DNA from: Bradyrhizobium sp. sGM-13
Lineage (GTDB): Bacteria > Pseudomonadota > Alphaproteobacteria > Rhizobiales > Xanthobacteraceae
Assembly: GCF_018398875.1 (NCBI RefSeq)
Contig: NZ_JAGWDK010000018.1
Coordinates: forward strand, 62,001 to 126,000
DNA: 64,000 bases
Direction of reading: 5' to 3'
Position 1 is the first letter of the stretch. Each line of letters starts with the position of its first letter. The notes under the pieces are model-generated. The model ran no database searches, was not told where the DNA came from, and was given only the letters and a program-made list of their open reading frames with translations. Positions 45,371 to 54,337 of this stretch are shown here, one piece after another. A program made the translations under genes and the position numbers.

Positions 45371-46911
45371 ACGTCTCGGTCGCGCCCTCCTCCATCGCGC
45401 TTAGTCAGGCTCGCCCGATCACCGTTGCGGTGCTGGCGATGGGTGGTCAGGGCGGCGGCGTGCTGGTGGACTGGATCGTGGCACTGGCCGAGCGGCGCGG
45501 CTGGTACGCGCAATCGACATCGGTTCCCGGCGTCGCCCAGCGCACCGGCGCCACGATCTATTACATCGAGATGATCGCGCCCGACACGAGCAAGCCCGAC
45601 CGCCACCCCGTGCTGTCGCTGATGCCAGCGCCGGGCAAGGTCGACATCGTGATCGGCGCCGAATTGATGGAAGCTGGCCGCGCCATCCTGCGCGGGCTGG
45701 TCTCGCCTGATCGCACGCTGTTGATAGGTTCGTCCCACCGCTCATTGGCCGTGATCGAGAAGACCGCGCCCGGCGACGGTACCGCCGACGCGGCGCAGGT
45801 CTATGAGGCGGCAAACGTCGCCGCCAACCGCTTTATCGCCTTCGATATGGCTGAAATCGCCGATGCCGCCGGCAGCGTGGTTTCCTCGGTGCTGTTCGGT
45901 GCGCTCGCGGGCTCCGGCGCTCTGCCCTTTGCCACCGAGGATTTTGAAGCCACGATCCGGGCAGCGGGGGTCGGTGTCGATGCCAGCCTGCGCGCCTTCA
46001 CTACCGGCCGCGAACGGGCCGTGGCCATGGTCAAGCAGGATCCCAAGATCAAGCCTGCGGCGAAGCCGCCGCTCGCAAAGCATTTTCCGCGCCTCGAGCC
46101 GATCGGCCACACTGGCTATGACGCGCTGATCGCGCGAGCGCGACAGTTGCCGGAAGCGCTGCACGGCATCGTCGCGGCCGGCTTGCAGCGCGTGGTAGAT
46201 TATCAGGATGTCGCATACGGCAGTGAATATCTCGACCGGCTCGAAGCGATGCCGCGCGAGGCGACCGGCCTGCTGCAGGCTTTTGCAAAGTATCTCGCGG
46301 TCGCAATGGCCTATGACGACGTGATTCGCGTGGCCGATCTGAAGACGCGAGCGGGACGATTCGACCGGGTCCGCCGCGAGGTCCGCGCCGGCGACGACCA
46401 GGTGGTCGCGATCACCGAGTTCTTCCATCCACGGGTTGAGGAACTGGCCGGACTCCTGCCACCAGTTCTCGGCGAAAAAGTCGAGCGTAGCCAGCGGCTG
46501 GCTCGGCTGATCGATCGGGGACGTAAACTGCGCACCACCGCGCCGTCGTCGTTCCTGCTGCTGTACGGGGTGGCCGGACTGCGGCGCTTGCGACGGCGCA
46601 CGCTGCGGCATGCGCGCGAGATGCGCCATCTCGAGGAGTGGGTGCAGCGCGTCCGGAAGTTCGCCGGGACCGATCCGGCGCTTGCGACCGCCGTGTGTGA
46701 GGCTCGCCGTCTCGTCGGCGGCTATTCGGATACGCATTCGCGCGGTGAATCGAAGTTCGACAAGGTCATGCTTGCGTCCGAGCGCCTGGCCGGCCGGCCC
46801 GATGCCGCCGAATGGGTACAGCGGCTGACCAAGGTGGCACTGAAGGACGCCGACGGCACTGAGCTCGACGGCGCCTTGCGCACCGTCGAGACACTGTTCG
46901 AGGACGCCTGA
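45367..46911 (+). CDS. Indolepyruvate oxidoreductase beta-like subunit with long C-terminal domain
   Basis: The ATG at 45367 overlaps the previous stop. The first 200 residues are the gamma/beta domain of 2-oxoacid:ferredoxin oxidoreductases (VAVLAMGGQGGGVLVDWIVA; STSVPGVAQRTGATIYYIEM). About 300 more residues form a helical C-terminal domain (DUF6537-like), not found in small IorB proteins. It completes the IorAB-like complex with the preceding gene. The C-terminal part has no clear catalytic motif. Confidence 0.85.
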   Translation: MNVSVAPSSIALSQARPITVAVLAMGGQGGGVLVDWIVALAERRGWYAQSTSVPGVAQRTGATIYYIEMIAPDTSKPDRHPVLSLMPAPGKVDIVIGAELMEAGRAILRGLVSPDRTLLIGSSHRSLAVIEKTAPGDGTADAAQVYEAANVAANRFIAFDMAEIADAAGSVVSSVLFGALAGSGALPFATEDFEATIRAAGVGVDASLRAFTTGRERAVAMVKQDPKIKPAAKPPLAKHFPRLEPIGHTGYDALIARARQLPEALHGIVAAGLQRVVDYQDVAYGSEYLDRLEAMPREATGLLQAFAKYLAVAMAYDDVIRVADLKTRAGRFDRVRREVRAGDDQVVAITEFFHPRVEELAGLLPPVLGEKVERSQRLARLIDRGRKLRTTAPSSFLLLYGVAGLRRLRRRTLRHAREMRHLEEWVQRVRKFAGTDPALATAVCEARRLVGGYSDTHSRGESKFDKVMLASERLAGRPDAAEWVQRLTKVALKDADGTELDGALRTVETLFEDA

Positions 46912-46913
46912 GG

Positions 46914-47876
46914 ATGGATCAATTCGAAGTCGTGGTGTCGAAGGCCGAGGCACTCACGTCGCGCATCCGCGAATTCGTGCTGACGCGCGTCAACGGTGCG
47001 CCGATGCCAGGCTGGTCCGCCGGCGCCCATATCGACGTCCACCTGCCTGATGTCGGCCGTCGCTCCTATTCGCTGATCGAGACGGTTTCGCCGCGCGCGG
47101 CCGAACATCCGACCGCCTATCGCATCGCCGTGCTGCAGGAAAGCAAGAGCCACGGCGGTTCCAGCTTTATGCACGGCCTCAAGACCGGCGATCGCCTGAC
47201 AATCTCGCCGCCGGCAAACAATTTTCCGCTTCGATCTGGCGCGGGCGAAGTCGCACTTGTCGCGGGCGGCATCGGCGTGACGCCGCTGCTCACGATGGCC
47301 TGCGAATTGAACGCGGCGAAGCGGCCGTTCTCGTTCTATTATGCCGGCCGCAGCCGCCGCGAACTCGCCTTTCTCGGCGACATCGAGCGGCTGGCTAGCG
47401 CCAGCGCGACCATCCACGCCGACGACGAAGCCGGTCGCTTCTTCGACCTTGAGGGCTTGATGAGCCGGCTCGCACCGGACGTGCCGCTCTATCTATGCGG
47501 ACCGCTTCCGATGATCGAAGCAGCCATCGCGCTGGCCAAGCGGATGAACTGGCCGCAAGGGCGGCTGCATTTCGAAATCTTCACCGCGCCCGAAGAGAAG
47601 TCCGGGGACTCCGCTTTCGAGGTCGAGCTCAAGAGCAACGGGCGCGTCTATGAGATTCCCGCCGGCAAGACCATCCTCGACGTGCTGCTCGAGGCCGGCG
47701 AAGACCCGATGCATGACTGCAAGCGCGGCGATTGCGGCATCTGCCAGACCACGGTGATCGCAGGTATTCCCGACCATCGCGACTACATCTTGAGCGACAG
47801 CGAGAGGGCCTCGAACAAGGTGATGCAGATCTGTATTTCCCGCGCGAAGACCACGCGACTCGTGCTCGACCTGTGA
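46914..47876 (+). CDS. Phthalate dioxygenase reductase-type (VanB-like) oxidoreductase
   Basis: The 320 aa comprise an FMN-binding barrel (about 1-100; HLPDVGRRSYSLIE), an NAD domain (VALVAGGIGVTPLLTMACEL) and a C-terminal plant-type 2Fe-2S domain with DCKRGDCGICQTTVI and a last Cys near the end. It moves electrons from NADH directly to the Rieske oxygenase encoded next, so no separate ferredoxin is required. It begins 2 bp after the previous stop and its TGA overlaps an ATG of the downstream frame. Confidence 0.92.
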   Translation: MDQFEVVVSKAEALTSRIREFVLTRVNGAPMPGWSAGAHIDVHLPDVGRRSYSLIETVSPRAAEHPTAYRIAVLQESKSHGGSSFMHGLKTGDRLTISPPANNFPLRSGAGEVALVAGGIGVTPLLTMACELNAAKRPFSFYYAGRSRRELAFLGDIERLASASATIHADDEAGRFFDLEGLMSRLAPDVPLYLCGPLPMIEAAIALAKRMNWPQGRLHFEIFTAPEEKSGDSAFEVELKSNGRVYEIPAGKTILDVLLEAGEDPMHDCKRGDCGICQTTVIAGIPDHRDYILSDSERASNKVMQICISRAKTTRLVLDL

Positions 47877-47887
47877 TGGAGAAACGC

Positions 47888-49201
47888 ATGACCCGATATG
47901 CCGGCAACGCTGCGGCCATTCGCGCCCTGGTCCGCGAACAGGAGGTTCACCGCGATGTCTATGTCAGCGAGGAAGTTTTCCAGCTTGAGATGGAGCACAT
48001 GTTCCCGAATAGCTGGGTGTATGTCGGCCATGACAGCCAGGTCCCCAATCCCGGCGATTATTTCGGCACTACGATCGGCACGCAGCCGATCCTGCTGGTC
48101 CGCCACACTGACGGGACGGTAAAGGTGCTGCACAACCGCTGCCCGCATAAGGGCACGCGCATCACGTCCGAGACCTGCGGTAATGCCGGAAAGTTCTTCC
48201 GCTGCCCCTACCATGCCTGGAGCTTCAGGACCGACGGCTCGCTGCTCGCGATTCCCCTGAAGAAGGGCTACGAGAACACCGGCTTCGAACAGAGCCATGC
48301 GGCGAGCGGCATGGCGCCGGTCCGCCATATCAGAAATTACCGCGGCTTCGTGTTCGCCAAGATCAATGACGGCGGGCTCGACTTCGAGGAATTCTTCGGT
48401 GAAAGCCTATCGAGCTTCGACAACATGATCGACCGCTCGCCGGTCGGCCAGCTCAAGGTCGCTGGCGGCGTGCTGCGGTACATGCACAATTGCAATTGGA
48501 AGATGCTGGTGGAAAACCAGACCGACACCTGCCATCCGATGGTCGCGCATGAGTCCTCCGCCGGGACCGTGGTCGAAGTCTGGAAGAAGGCGCCGCCCGG
48601 CACCAAGAAGCCGATGGCGGTCGAGATCATCGCTCCCTTCATGAGCCCCTACGAGTTCTTTGAGAATATGGGCATCCGAATCTGGGACAACGGCCACGGC
48701 CACACCGGCGTGCACCACTCGATCCATTCCGACTATTCGGCGGTGCCCGGCTACTTCGACAAGATGAAAGCGGCCTATGGCGAAGAACGCGCCAAGGCGA
48801 TCCTCGGCGAGAACCGGCACAACACGGTCTATTTCCCCAACATCATGATCAAGGGGCCGATCCAGCTATTGCGGCACTTCAAGCCGATCGCGGCTAACAA
48901 GACGCTGGTCGAATCCTGGACGTTCCAGCTCGTCGATGCGCCCGACATGCTGCTCGAGCGCACGCTGATGTACAACCGGCTGATCAATGCGCCGACCTCG
49001 ATCGTCGGCCATGACGACCTCGAAATGTATGAACGCGCGCAGGAGGGCCTGCACTCGAACGGCAATGAGTGGGTGAACCTCCAGCGCCTCTACAGCCCCG
49101 ACGAAGCCGGGCAGACCAACGTAGCGGTCAACGGCACCAGCGAGTGGCCGATGCGCCACCAGTTCCGGGCGTGGACCAAGTTCATGACGATGGGGATGTA
49201 A
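47888..49201 (+). CDS. Rieske aromatic ring-hydroxylating dioxygenase, alpha subunit
   Basis: GGAG before the ATG at 47888 supports this start (437 aa); an in-frame ATG lies at 47876. The Rieske cluster is Cys85-x-His87 and Cys106-x2-His109 (NRCPHKG; FRCPYHAW). The mononuclear iron site is Asp213-x2-His216-x4-His221 (DTCHPMVAH), and a C-terminal carboxylate ligand is probably in GHDDLEMYE. The enzyme adds O2 to an aromatic ring, giving a cis-diol or a hydroxylated product. The reductase before it and the beta subunit after it complete the system. Confidence 0.93.
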   Translation: MTRYAGNAAAIRALVREQEVHRDVYVSEEVFQLEMEHMFPNSWVYVGHDSQVPNPGDYFGTTIGTQPILLVRHTDGTVKVLHNRCPHKGTRITSETCGNAGKFFRCPYHAWSFRTDGSLLAIPLKKGYENTGFEQSHAASGMAPVRHIRNYRGFVFAKINDGGLDFEEFFGESLSSFDNMIDRSPVGQLKVAGGVLRYMHNCNWKMLVENQTDTCHPMVAHESSAGTVVEVWKKAPPGTKKPMAVEIIAPFMSPYEFFENMGIRIWDNGHGHTGVHHSIHSDYSAVPGYFDKMKAAYGEERAKAILGENRHNTVYFPNIMIKGPIQLLRHFKPIAANKTLVESWTFQLVDAPDMLLERTLMYNRLINAPTSIVGHDDLEMYERAQEGLHSNGNEWVNLQRLYSPDEAGQTNVAVNGTSEWPMRHQFRAWTKFMTMGM

Positions 49202-49207
49202 CATGAC

Positions 49208-49714
49208 ATGGTCACTGAGGCTCAAGTGAAGAATGCGATTCCCACCGACCAGGAACTAATCGACTTCGTGGTTCGCGAGGCGCGGCTTATCGATCAGCAA
49301 CGTTTCGACGAATGGCTCGATCTCTACGCCGACGACGCATTCTACTGGATGCCGCTGGAATGGAATCAAACCGATCCGCGGCTGACATGCTCGCTGATGT
49401 ATGAGGACAAGCTGTTGCTCTCGATCCGGGTCGAACGGCTCAAGGGCGCGCGGACATTCAGCCAAAAGCCGAAAAGCCGCTGCCATCATGTGCTGCAGAC
49501 GCCGCAAGTGGATTCGCGCGATCCTGCCGCCAACAACTATGTCACCTGGACCCCGATGCATTACATCGAGACCCGCATGGACGAGCAGACACTCTATGCG
49601 GCCTGGGCCACACATCATCTCAGCGTCGAGAACGGCACGCTGAAGATCAAGCTCAAGCGTGTTGACCTGATCAATTGCGATGCTGCCTTCGGCAACATCC
49701 AGCTCTTCATGTGA
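49208..49714 (+). CDS. Ring-hydroxylating dioxygenase, beta subunit
   Basis: The 168-aa protein has the small-subunit fold of Rieske dioxygenases: ELIDFVVREARLIDQQRFDE, WLDLYADDAFYWMPL and the C-terminal LKIKLKRVDLINCDAAFGNI. It has no metal and plays a structural role in an alpha3-beta3 oxygenase. The gene begins 6 bp after the alpha subunit stop and ends 6 bp before the SDR gene. Confidence 0.92.
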   Translation: MVTEAQVKNAIPTDQELIDFVVREARLIDQQRFDEWLDLYADDAFYWMPLEWNQTDPRLTCSLMYEDKLLLSIRVERLKGARTFSQKPKSRCHHVLQTPQVDSRDPAANNYVTWTPMHYIETRMDEQTLYAAWATHHLSVENGTLKIKLKRVDLINCDAAFGNIQLFM

Positions 49715-49720
49715 GGGAGG

Positions 49721-50455
49721 ATGAACGTGGTCCACCACACGGCGATCGTGAGCGGCGGCAATACCGGCATTGGCGCTGCGATCGCGCGCGGCCTGCTCGC
49801 CGATGGCTATGACGTGATCTCGCTGTCGCGGCGCAAGCCGGACTGGAGCCATCCAAAACTCTCCTCGCGCGAGGTCGACCTGCTCGATGCGACGGCAACG
49901 CGCCAGGTGGCGGCCGAAATCGCCGCGAGTTTTGCGATCACCCATGTCGTGCACAATGCCGGCGCTATTCGGTCTAAGCCTCTGGAAGAGGTTGACGACG
50001 CGGACGTCGGCGCCTTGGCACAACTCCATTTCGGCGCCGGGATTGCGCTGGCGCAAGCAGCGTTGCCCAACATGAAGAAAGCCCGCTTCGGCCGCATCGT
50101 GCTGCTATCCTCCCGCGCCGCGCTCGGCGCCGCCACACGCACGGTCTATTCGGCCACCAAGGCCGGCATCATCGGCATGGCACGAACCTGGGCACTCGAG
50201 CTTGCCCCGTTCGGGATCACCGTCAATGTCGTCGCGCCGGGCCCGATCGGCGATACTGAGATGTTCGAGAGCGTGATGTCACCGGAATCCGAACGCGCGA
50301 AAAAGCTCGCGCAATCGATTCCGCTCGGCCGTCTCGGCAGATCCACCGACGTCGCCCGCGCGGTCAGTTTCTTCAGTTCACCGGATGCCGACTTCATCAC
50401 CGGGCAGACACTTTACGTCTGCGGCGGAGCCAGCATCGGGTCGATTTCCATCTAG
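49721..50455 (+). CDS. SDR oxidoreductase, probable cis-dihydrodiol dehydrogenase
   Basis: The 244-aa classical SDR has the nucleotide loop SGGNTGIGAAIA, the NAG motif in VVHNAGAIR, a catalytic Ser in VLLSSRAALG and YSATK (Tyr and Lys present). Placed right behind the dioxygenase subunits, it likely oxidises the cis-diol product to a catechol-type compound. A FabG-like role is possible from sequence alone, but position favours the diol reading. Confidence 0.88.
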   Translation: MNVVHHTAIVSGGNTGIGAAIARGLLADGYDVISLSRRKPDWSHPKLSSREVDLLDATATRQVAAEIAASFAITHVVHNAGAIRSKPLEEVDDADVGALAQLHFGAGIALAQAALPNMKKARFGRIVLLSSRAALGAATRTVYSATKAGIIGMARTWALELAPFGITVNVVAPGPIGDTEMFESVMSPESERAKKLAQSIPLGRLGRSTDVARAVSFFSSPDADFITGQTLYVCGGASIGSISI

Positions 50456-50475
50456 CTTGGGGTGAGACGCCAGCC

Positions 50476-51003
50476 ATGGACGCCACGGTCAAACGAAAGG
50501 CTCGATCCGCCAAGGGCGCGCGCATGCAACCGCTGCACCCGGGCGAGCCGGCGCACGAATCCGACGGCGCGCATCTCGAATTGCGGATCTGGCTGCGGCT
50601 GCTTTCCTGTTCCACAAGGATCGAGAAGGCGCTGAACGCACGGCTGCGCAAGGAGTTCAACACTACGCTGGCCCGCTTCGATCTTTTGGCACAGCTCGCG
50701 CGCAAGCCGGCAGGCGCGACCATGTCCGAAGTCTCCGAGCTCTTGATGGTCTCGAACGGCGCCATCACCGCGCTCGTGCAGAAACTGGAAGCCGACGGCT
50801 TTATCCATCGAGAAGTCGATTCCGAAGACCGCCGCACTTTCCGCCTGCGCCTGTCACAGGAAGGCGCTAAGGAATTCGGCCGGATGGCGCGCCGGCACGA
50901 GGAATGGGTGATCGCCCTGATCGGCGAGTTGTCGCCGGTCGCGCAATCGGACCTGCTGCAGCATCTGACTCTGCTCAAGCGCCGCCTCGACAAGCACACT
51001 TGA
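50476..51003 (+). CDS. MarR-family transcriptional regulator
   Basis: The 175 aa hold a winged helix-turn-helix: FNTTLARFDLLAQLARKP, MSEVSELLMVSNGAITALVQ and the wing HREVDSEDRRTFRLRLSQEG. MarR proteins in aromatic-degradation operons are usually repressors released by the aromatic substrate or its CoA ester. It is the last gene of the operon from 43208 (20-bp gap), so it would be self-regulated through that promoter. Candidate targets are the motif sites at 23063, 30490, 42990 and 43146. Confidence 0.92.
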   Translation: MDATVKRKARSAKGARMQPLHPGEPAHESDGAHLELRIWLRLLSCSTRIEKALNARLRKEFNTTLARFDLLAQLARKPAGATMSEVSELLMVSNGAITALVQKLEADGFIHREVDSEDRRTFRLRLSQEGAKEFGRMARRHEEWVIALIGELSPVAQSDLLQHLTLLKRRLDKHT

Positions 51004-51081
51004 CGCGGATGTCGCGCGGCGATCCGCCAAGTGATCTGACAATGTCCCTTGCTCGACCATTGTACGACGCTCCCGCCGATC

Positions 51082-52500
51082 TCAGGAGCCCAGTATCGCC
51101 TTCACTTCGAGATATTCTTCAAATCCGAAGATTCCGAATTCACGCCCATTGCCGGATTGCTTGTAGCCGCCAAACGGCAGGCTGCGGTCGAAAGGAGCAC
51201 CGTTGAGGTAGACGCGCCCCGCGCGGATGCGGTTGGCGACGGTGCGAGCGCGATCGGCATTCCTGGACTGCACGAAGCCCGCCAAGCCGAACGGCGTATC
51301 ATTGGCGGTTTCGATCGCCTCCTCCTCGCTATCATAACTCATGATCGACAGCACCGGGCCGAAGATCTCCTCGCGTGCAATCTTCATCTGCGGCGTCACG
51401 TCGCCGAAGACGGTCGGGCGAACATAGTATCCGCGGTTGATTTCGGCAGGCCGACCCGTTCCGCCCGCCACCAGCGTCGCCCCCTCATCAACGCCGGACT
51501 GAATAAGATCCTGAACTTTCTGAAACTGCGCCTGGCTCACCAGTGGCCCCATCGTCGATGCCGGATCGAGCGGGTCTCCCAGGCGAATACTGTCGACCGC
51601 CTCACGCGCCGCCTCGAATGCCGCGTCCCGCTGCGCACGCGGAATCAGCATGCGCGTGGGAGACTGGCAGTTCTGGCCGGCATTGGTGTAACAGGCGTGA
51701 ACGCCCTGGATCACAGCCGCTTTCAGATCAGCATCGGCGAGGATGATGTTGGCGGACTTGCCGCCCAGCTCCTGCGCGACGCGCTTGACCGTATCCGCCG
51801 CAAGCTTGGCCACCCTTACGCCAGCCGCCGTCGATCCGGTGAACGACACCATGTCGACTTCGGGATGGGCGGCGATGGCCTCGCCCACCGTGGGACCGTC
51901 GCCGTTGACGAGATTGAAGACGCCCGCCGGCACGCCAGCGGCGTCGACGATCTCCGCGAACAGCATCGCACTGAGCGGCGCGATCTCGCTGGGTTTCAGG
52001 ACAACCGTGCAGCCGGTTGCGAGCGCGGGTGCGACTTTGGACGCGACCTGGTTCAGCGGCCAATTCCACGGCGTGATCAGTCCACAGACGCCAATTGGTT
52101 CGCGGCGGATGATCCCGTTCCCCATCCGCTCCTCGAACTTGTATTGCGCCAGCACGCGCCCGGCTTCCTCGAAATGAAACAGCGCGACGGTCGCCTGACG
52201 CTCGGTCGCAAACGTGATCGGCGCGCCCATTTCGAGGGTCATCATCCGCGCCAGTTCCGGCAGGCGCGCTCTAAAACCCTCGATGATCTTCTGAAGCCAG
52301 GACAGACGCTCTTCGACGCTGGTTTCGGAATAGGTGGAAAAAGCGCGACGGGCTGCCTTGGCGGCCCGATCCACATCCGGAGGGGAGCCCAGGCTGATCT
52401 GCGCGAAGATCTCCTCGGTTGCAGGATTGACGATTCCAAGCGTTGACGGCGCGGTCGGATCTATCCAGGCGCCGTCGATATAGAATTTCAGTTTTTCCAT
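51082..52500 (-). CDS. NAD(P)-dependent aldehyde dehydrogenase
   Basis: The start at 52500 (MEKLKFYIDGAWIDP) gives 472 aa, the family norm. The protein has VCGLITPWNWPLNQVASKVA, the nucleotide loop FTGSTAAG, the general-base Glu in QELGGKSANI and the catalytic Cys in NAGQNCQSPTR. It oxidises an aldehyde to the acid. It is the last gene of the minus-strand operon from 58223, 43 bp after an SDR gene. It converges on the MarR gene. Confidence 0.92.
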   Translation of the reverse strand: MEKLKFYIDGAWIDPTAPSTLGIVNPATEEIFAQISLGSPPDVDRAAKAARRAFSTYSETSVEERLSWLQKIIEGFRARLPELARMMTLEMGAPITFATERQATVALFHFEEAGRVLAQYKFEERMGNGIIRREPIGVCGLITPWNWPLNQVASKVAPALATGCTVVLKPSEIAPLSAMLFAEIVDAAGVPAGVFNLVNGDGPTVGEAIAAHPEVDMVSFTGSTAAGVRVAKLAADTVKRVAQELGGKSANIILADADLKAAVIQGVHACYTNAGQNCQSPTRMLIPRAQRDAAFEAAREAVDSIRLGDPLDPASTMGPLVSQAQFQKVQDLIQSGVDEGATLVAGGTGRPAEINRGYYVRPTVFGDVTPQMKIAREEIFGPVLSIMSYDSEEEAIETANDTPFGLAGFVQSRNADRARTVANRIRAGRVYLNGAPFDRSLPFGGYKQSGNGREFGIFGFEEYLEVKAILGS

Positions 52501-52543
52501 TGTTCTCTTTTTATGATGTGCGCACAGCGGCGGCGTTGCTCCG

Positions 52544-53305
52544 TCAGAGGTGCCTGCCCTCATCCACCGGCACCACAATTCCCGTCGAACTGGTGAGGTT
52601 GGCGATGCAGGCAACTACCGCCCTTGCGACATCGTCAGGTGTGGTGAGGTGAGCCAACGGCAGTTTCTCGGCGAACTTCTGCAACTGTTCACGGGTCCGG
52701 CCGGCGACAAAATCCGTATCCACGCCGGCTGGCGAGACGGAGAAGACGCGGATCCGCGGCGCAAGCACTTTCGCGAGCGCGATCGTCAGCGCGTCGACAC
52801 CCGCCTTTGCAGCCAGATAGGCCAGGCTGCTGCCCAGGCCCGTGCGAGCCGCGATGGACGAAATGTTCACGATCGCTGACCCGCTGCCGCGCTCCAGCAA
52901 GGGACGAAAGGCGCGAACCATGGCGAATGGCCCCCGCAGATTGAGCGTAACGGTCCGGTCGAAGATATCGTCCGTCAACGCTTCCAGATCGGCGGCGGGC
53001 ACGGGCGTCGTGGCGCCTCCACAATTAACCAGCGCATCGAGCCGCCCGTACTGCTTGTCCACGGCCGCCGCGGCCTCGGAGATGGAAGTCGGATCGTCGA
53101 TCGCGATCCGCATGGCGGCGTGCCGGCTGCCTTGCAGCCCATCGATCACCTCGTCGGCCAGTGAACGGCGGCTGTTGTAGCCGAGCACGACAGTAGAACC
53201 CATGGCGGCAAGGCGCGCCGCCGTTGCCTTGCCGATACCGCTGTTGCCGCCGGTGACGAGGACAACGTTCGGGATCGACAGCGCGGGAATTTCAATAGCG
53301 GTCAT
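52544..53305 (-). CDS. SDR oxidoreductase
   Basis: The 253-aa classical SDR has VTGGNSGIGKATAAR (cofactor loop), NCGGATTP in place of NNAG, Ser in NISSIAARTG and YLAAK (Tyr and Lys present). The Arg-rich NSRRS after the second strand suggests NADP preference. With the following aldehyde dehydrogenase it may oxidise an alcohol through an aldehyde to an acid. It lies 16 bp after the Bug receptor gene. Confidence 0.88.
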   Translation of the reverse strand: MTAIEIPALSIPNVVLVTGGNSGIGKATAARLAAMGSTVVLGYNSRRSLADEVIDGLQGSRHAAMRIAIDDPTSISEAAAAVDKQYGRLDALVNCGGATTPVPAADLEALTDDIFDRTVTLNLRGPFAMVRAFRPLLERGSGSAIVNISSIAARTGLGSSLAYLAAKAGVDALTIALAKVLAPRIRVFSVSPAGVDTDFVAGRTREQLQKFAEKLPLAHLTTPDDVARAVVACIANLTSSTGIVVPVDEGRHL

Positions 53306-53321
53306 CTATGGCGATCTCGCT

Positions 53322-54293
53322 TTACTGCATCGCGATCTTTGCCGCCTCGATCACGGGCCGCCATTTGTCGCGTTCAGCATCGATAAACGCCCTGAGGTCT
53401 TGCGGTGCGCCTCCGACGCCCTGCAGCGAATTTTGTTCGAGGATGGTCTTGCCCTTGTCGCTCTTCAGGAAGGCATTCACTGCCGTATTGACCTTCATCA
53501 CGATCTCAGGCGGTGTACCGGTTGGAGCCACGATCGCGTACCATGCGGTCGCCTCAAATCCCTTGAATCCCGCTTCCTGCACAGTCGGGACATCGGGCAG
53601 TTGCGCCACGCGCTGCCTCGTCGTCACTGCAAGCGCGCGGATCTTGCGCTCGGCCACCAGCGGCAGATAGGTCGGCATGAAATCCATGGCGACATTGACT
53701 TGTCCGCCCAGCAGGTCCGTGATCAGCGGCGCGGAGCCGCGATAAGGTACATGTGTCATCTCGACGCCGGCAAACTGCTGGATCAGCGCCGAGGTAATGT
53801 GTCCGAGCGTGCCGTTGCCGGGATGGCCGACATTGACCTTGCCCGGATTCTGTTTGGCATAGGCGATCAGGTCGGGAAGCGTCTTCGCAGGAAAGTCTGG
53901 CGTCGCCGTGATGATCATTGGAGATTTGGCGACGAGCACAACCGGCGTGAAATCTCGCTCGGAGTCGTAAGCCAGGCCCTTGTACATGAACTTGTTGAGC
54001 GCGATCGGCGCTGGCGTCCCGAACAGCCAAGTATAGCCATCTGCAGCCGCTTTGGCGACAGCCGCCCCGCCGAGATTGCCGCCCGCTCCCGCACGGTTTT
54101 CGACGATGAACTGCTTGCCGAACTCTTCGCTCAGCGTATGGGCAACGGCGCGCGCCAACGTGTCAACAGCGGCGCCAGCCGGGAACGGTACGATCATGGT
54201 GACCGGCCGGCTCGGCCACTCCTGCGCGGCAGCGGGCCGACATGGCGCAATGGCAAGTGCAAGGCCTATGAGGCCGAAAGAGAACAGGCGCAT
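53322..54293 (-). CDS. Bug-family tripartite tricarboxylate-type receptor
   Basis: GGGAGGAAAC precedes the ATG at 54293 (323 aa). A signal peptide (LIGLALAIAPCRPAAA) leads to the Bug fold with the canonical EWPSRPVTMIVPFPAGAAVD and GKQFIVENRAGAGGNLGGA. These periplasmic proteins bind carboxylates. No TctA/TctB membrane genes are present, as is usual for orphan Bug receptors, so it may serve a transporter elsewhere or act in sensing. Confidence 0.92.
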   Translation of the reverse strand: MRLFSFGLIGLALAIAPCRPAAAQEWPSRPVTMIVPFPAGAAVDTLARAVAHTLSEEFGKQFIVENRAGAGGNLGGAAVAKAAADGYTWLFGTPAPIALNKFMYKGLAYDSERDFTPVVLVAKSPMIITATPDFPAKTLPDLIAYAKQNPGKVNVGHPGNGTLGHITSALIQQFAGVEMTHVPYRGSAPLITDLLGGQVNVAMDFMPTYLPLVAERKIRALAVTTRQRVAQLPDVPTVQEAGFKGFEATAWYAIVAPTGTPPEIVMKVNTAVNAFLKSDKGKTILEQNSLQGVGGAPQDLRAFIDAERDKWRPVIEAAKIAMQ

Positions 54294-54337
54294 GTTTCCT
54301 CCCGAGCTGTGCGCAGGTCCTGCATGGGCACCAGCGC

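Noticed and set aside
21335..51003. Assignment of the island as a known indole-3-acetate (iac/iad) degradation cluster
   Set aside because: Rieske subunits, reductase, SDR, MarR and flavin reductase fit loosely, but IorAB, the gentisate-type dioxygenase and thiolase-DUF35 genes do not, and no diagnostic iacA/iacI-type gene is seen.
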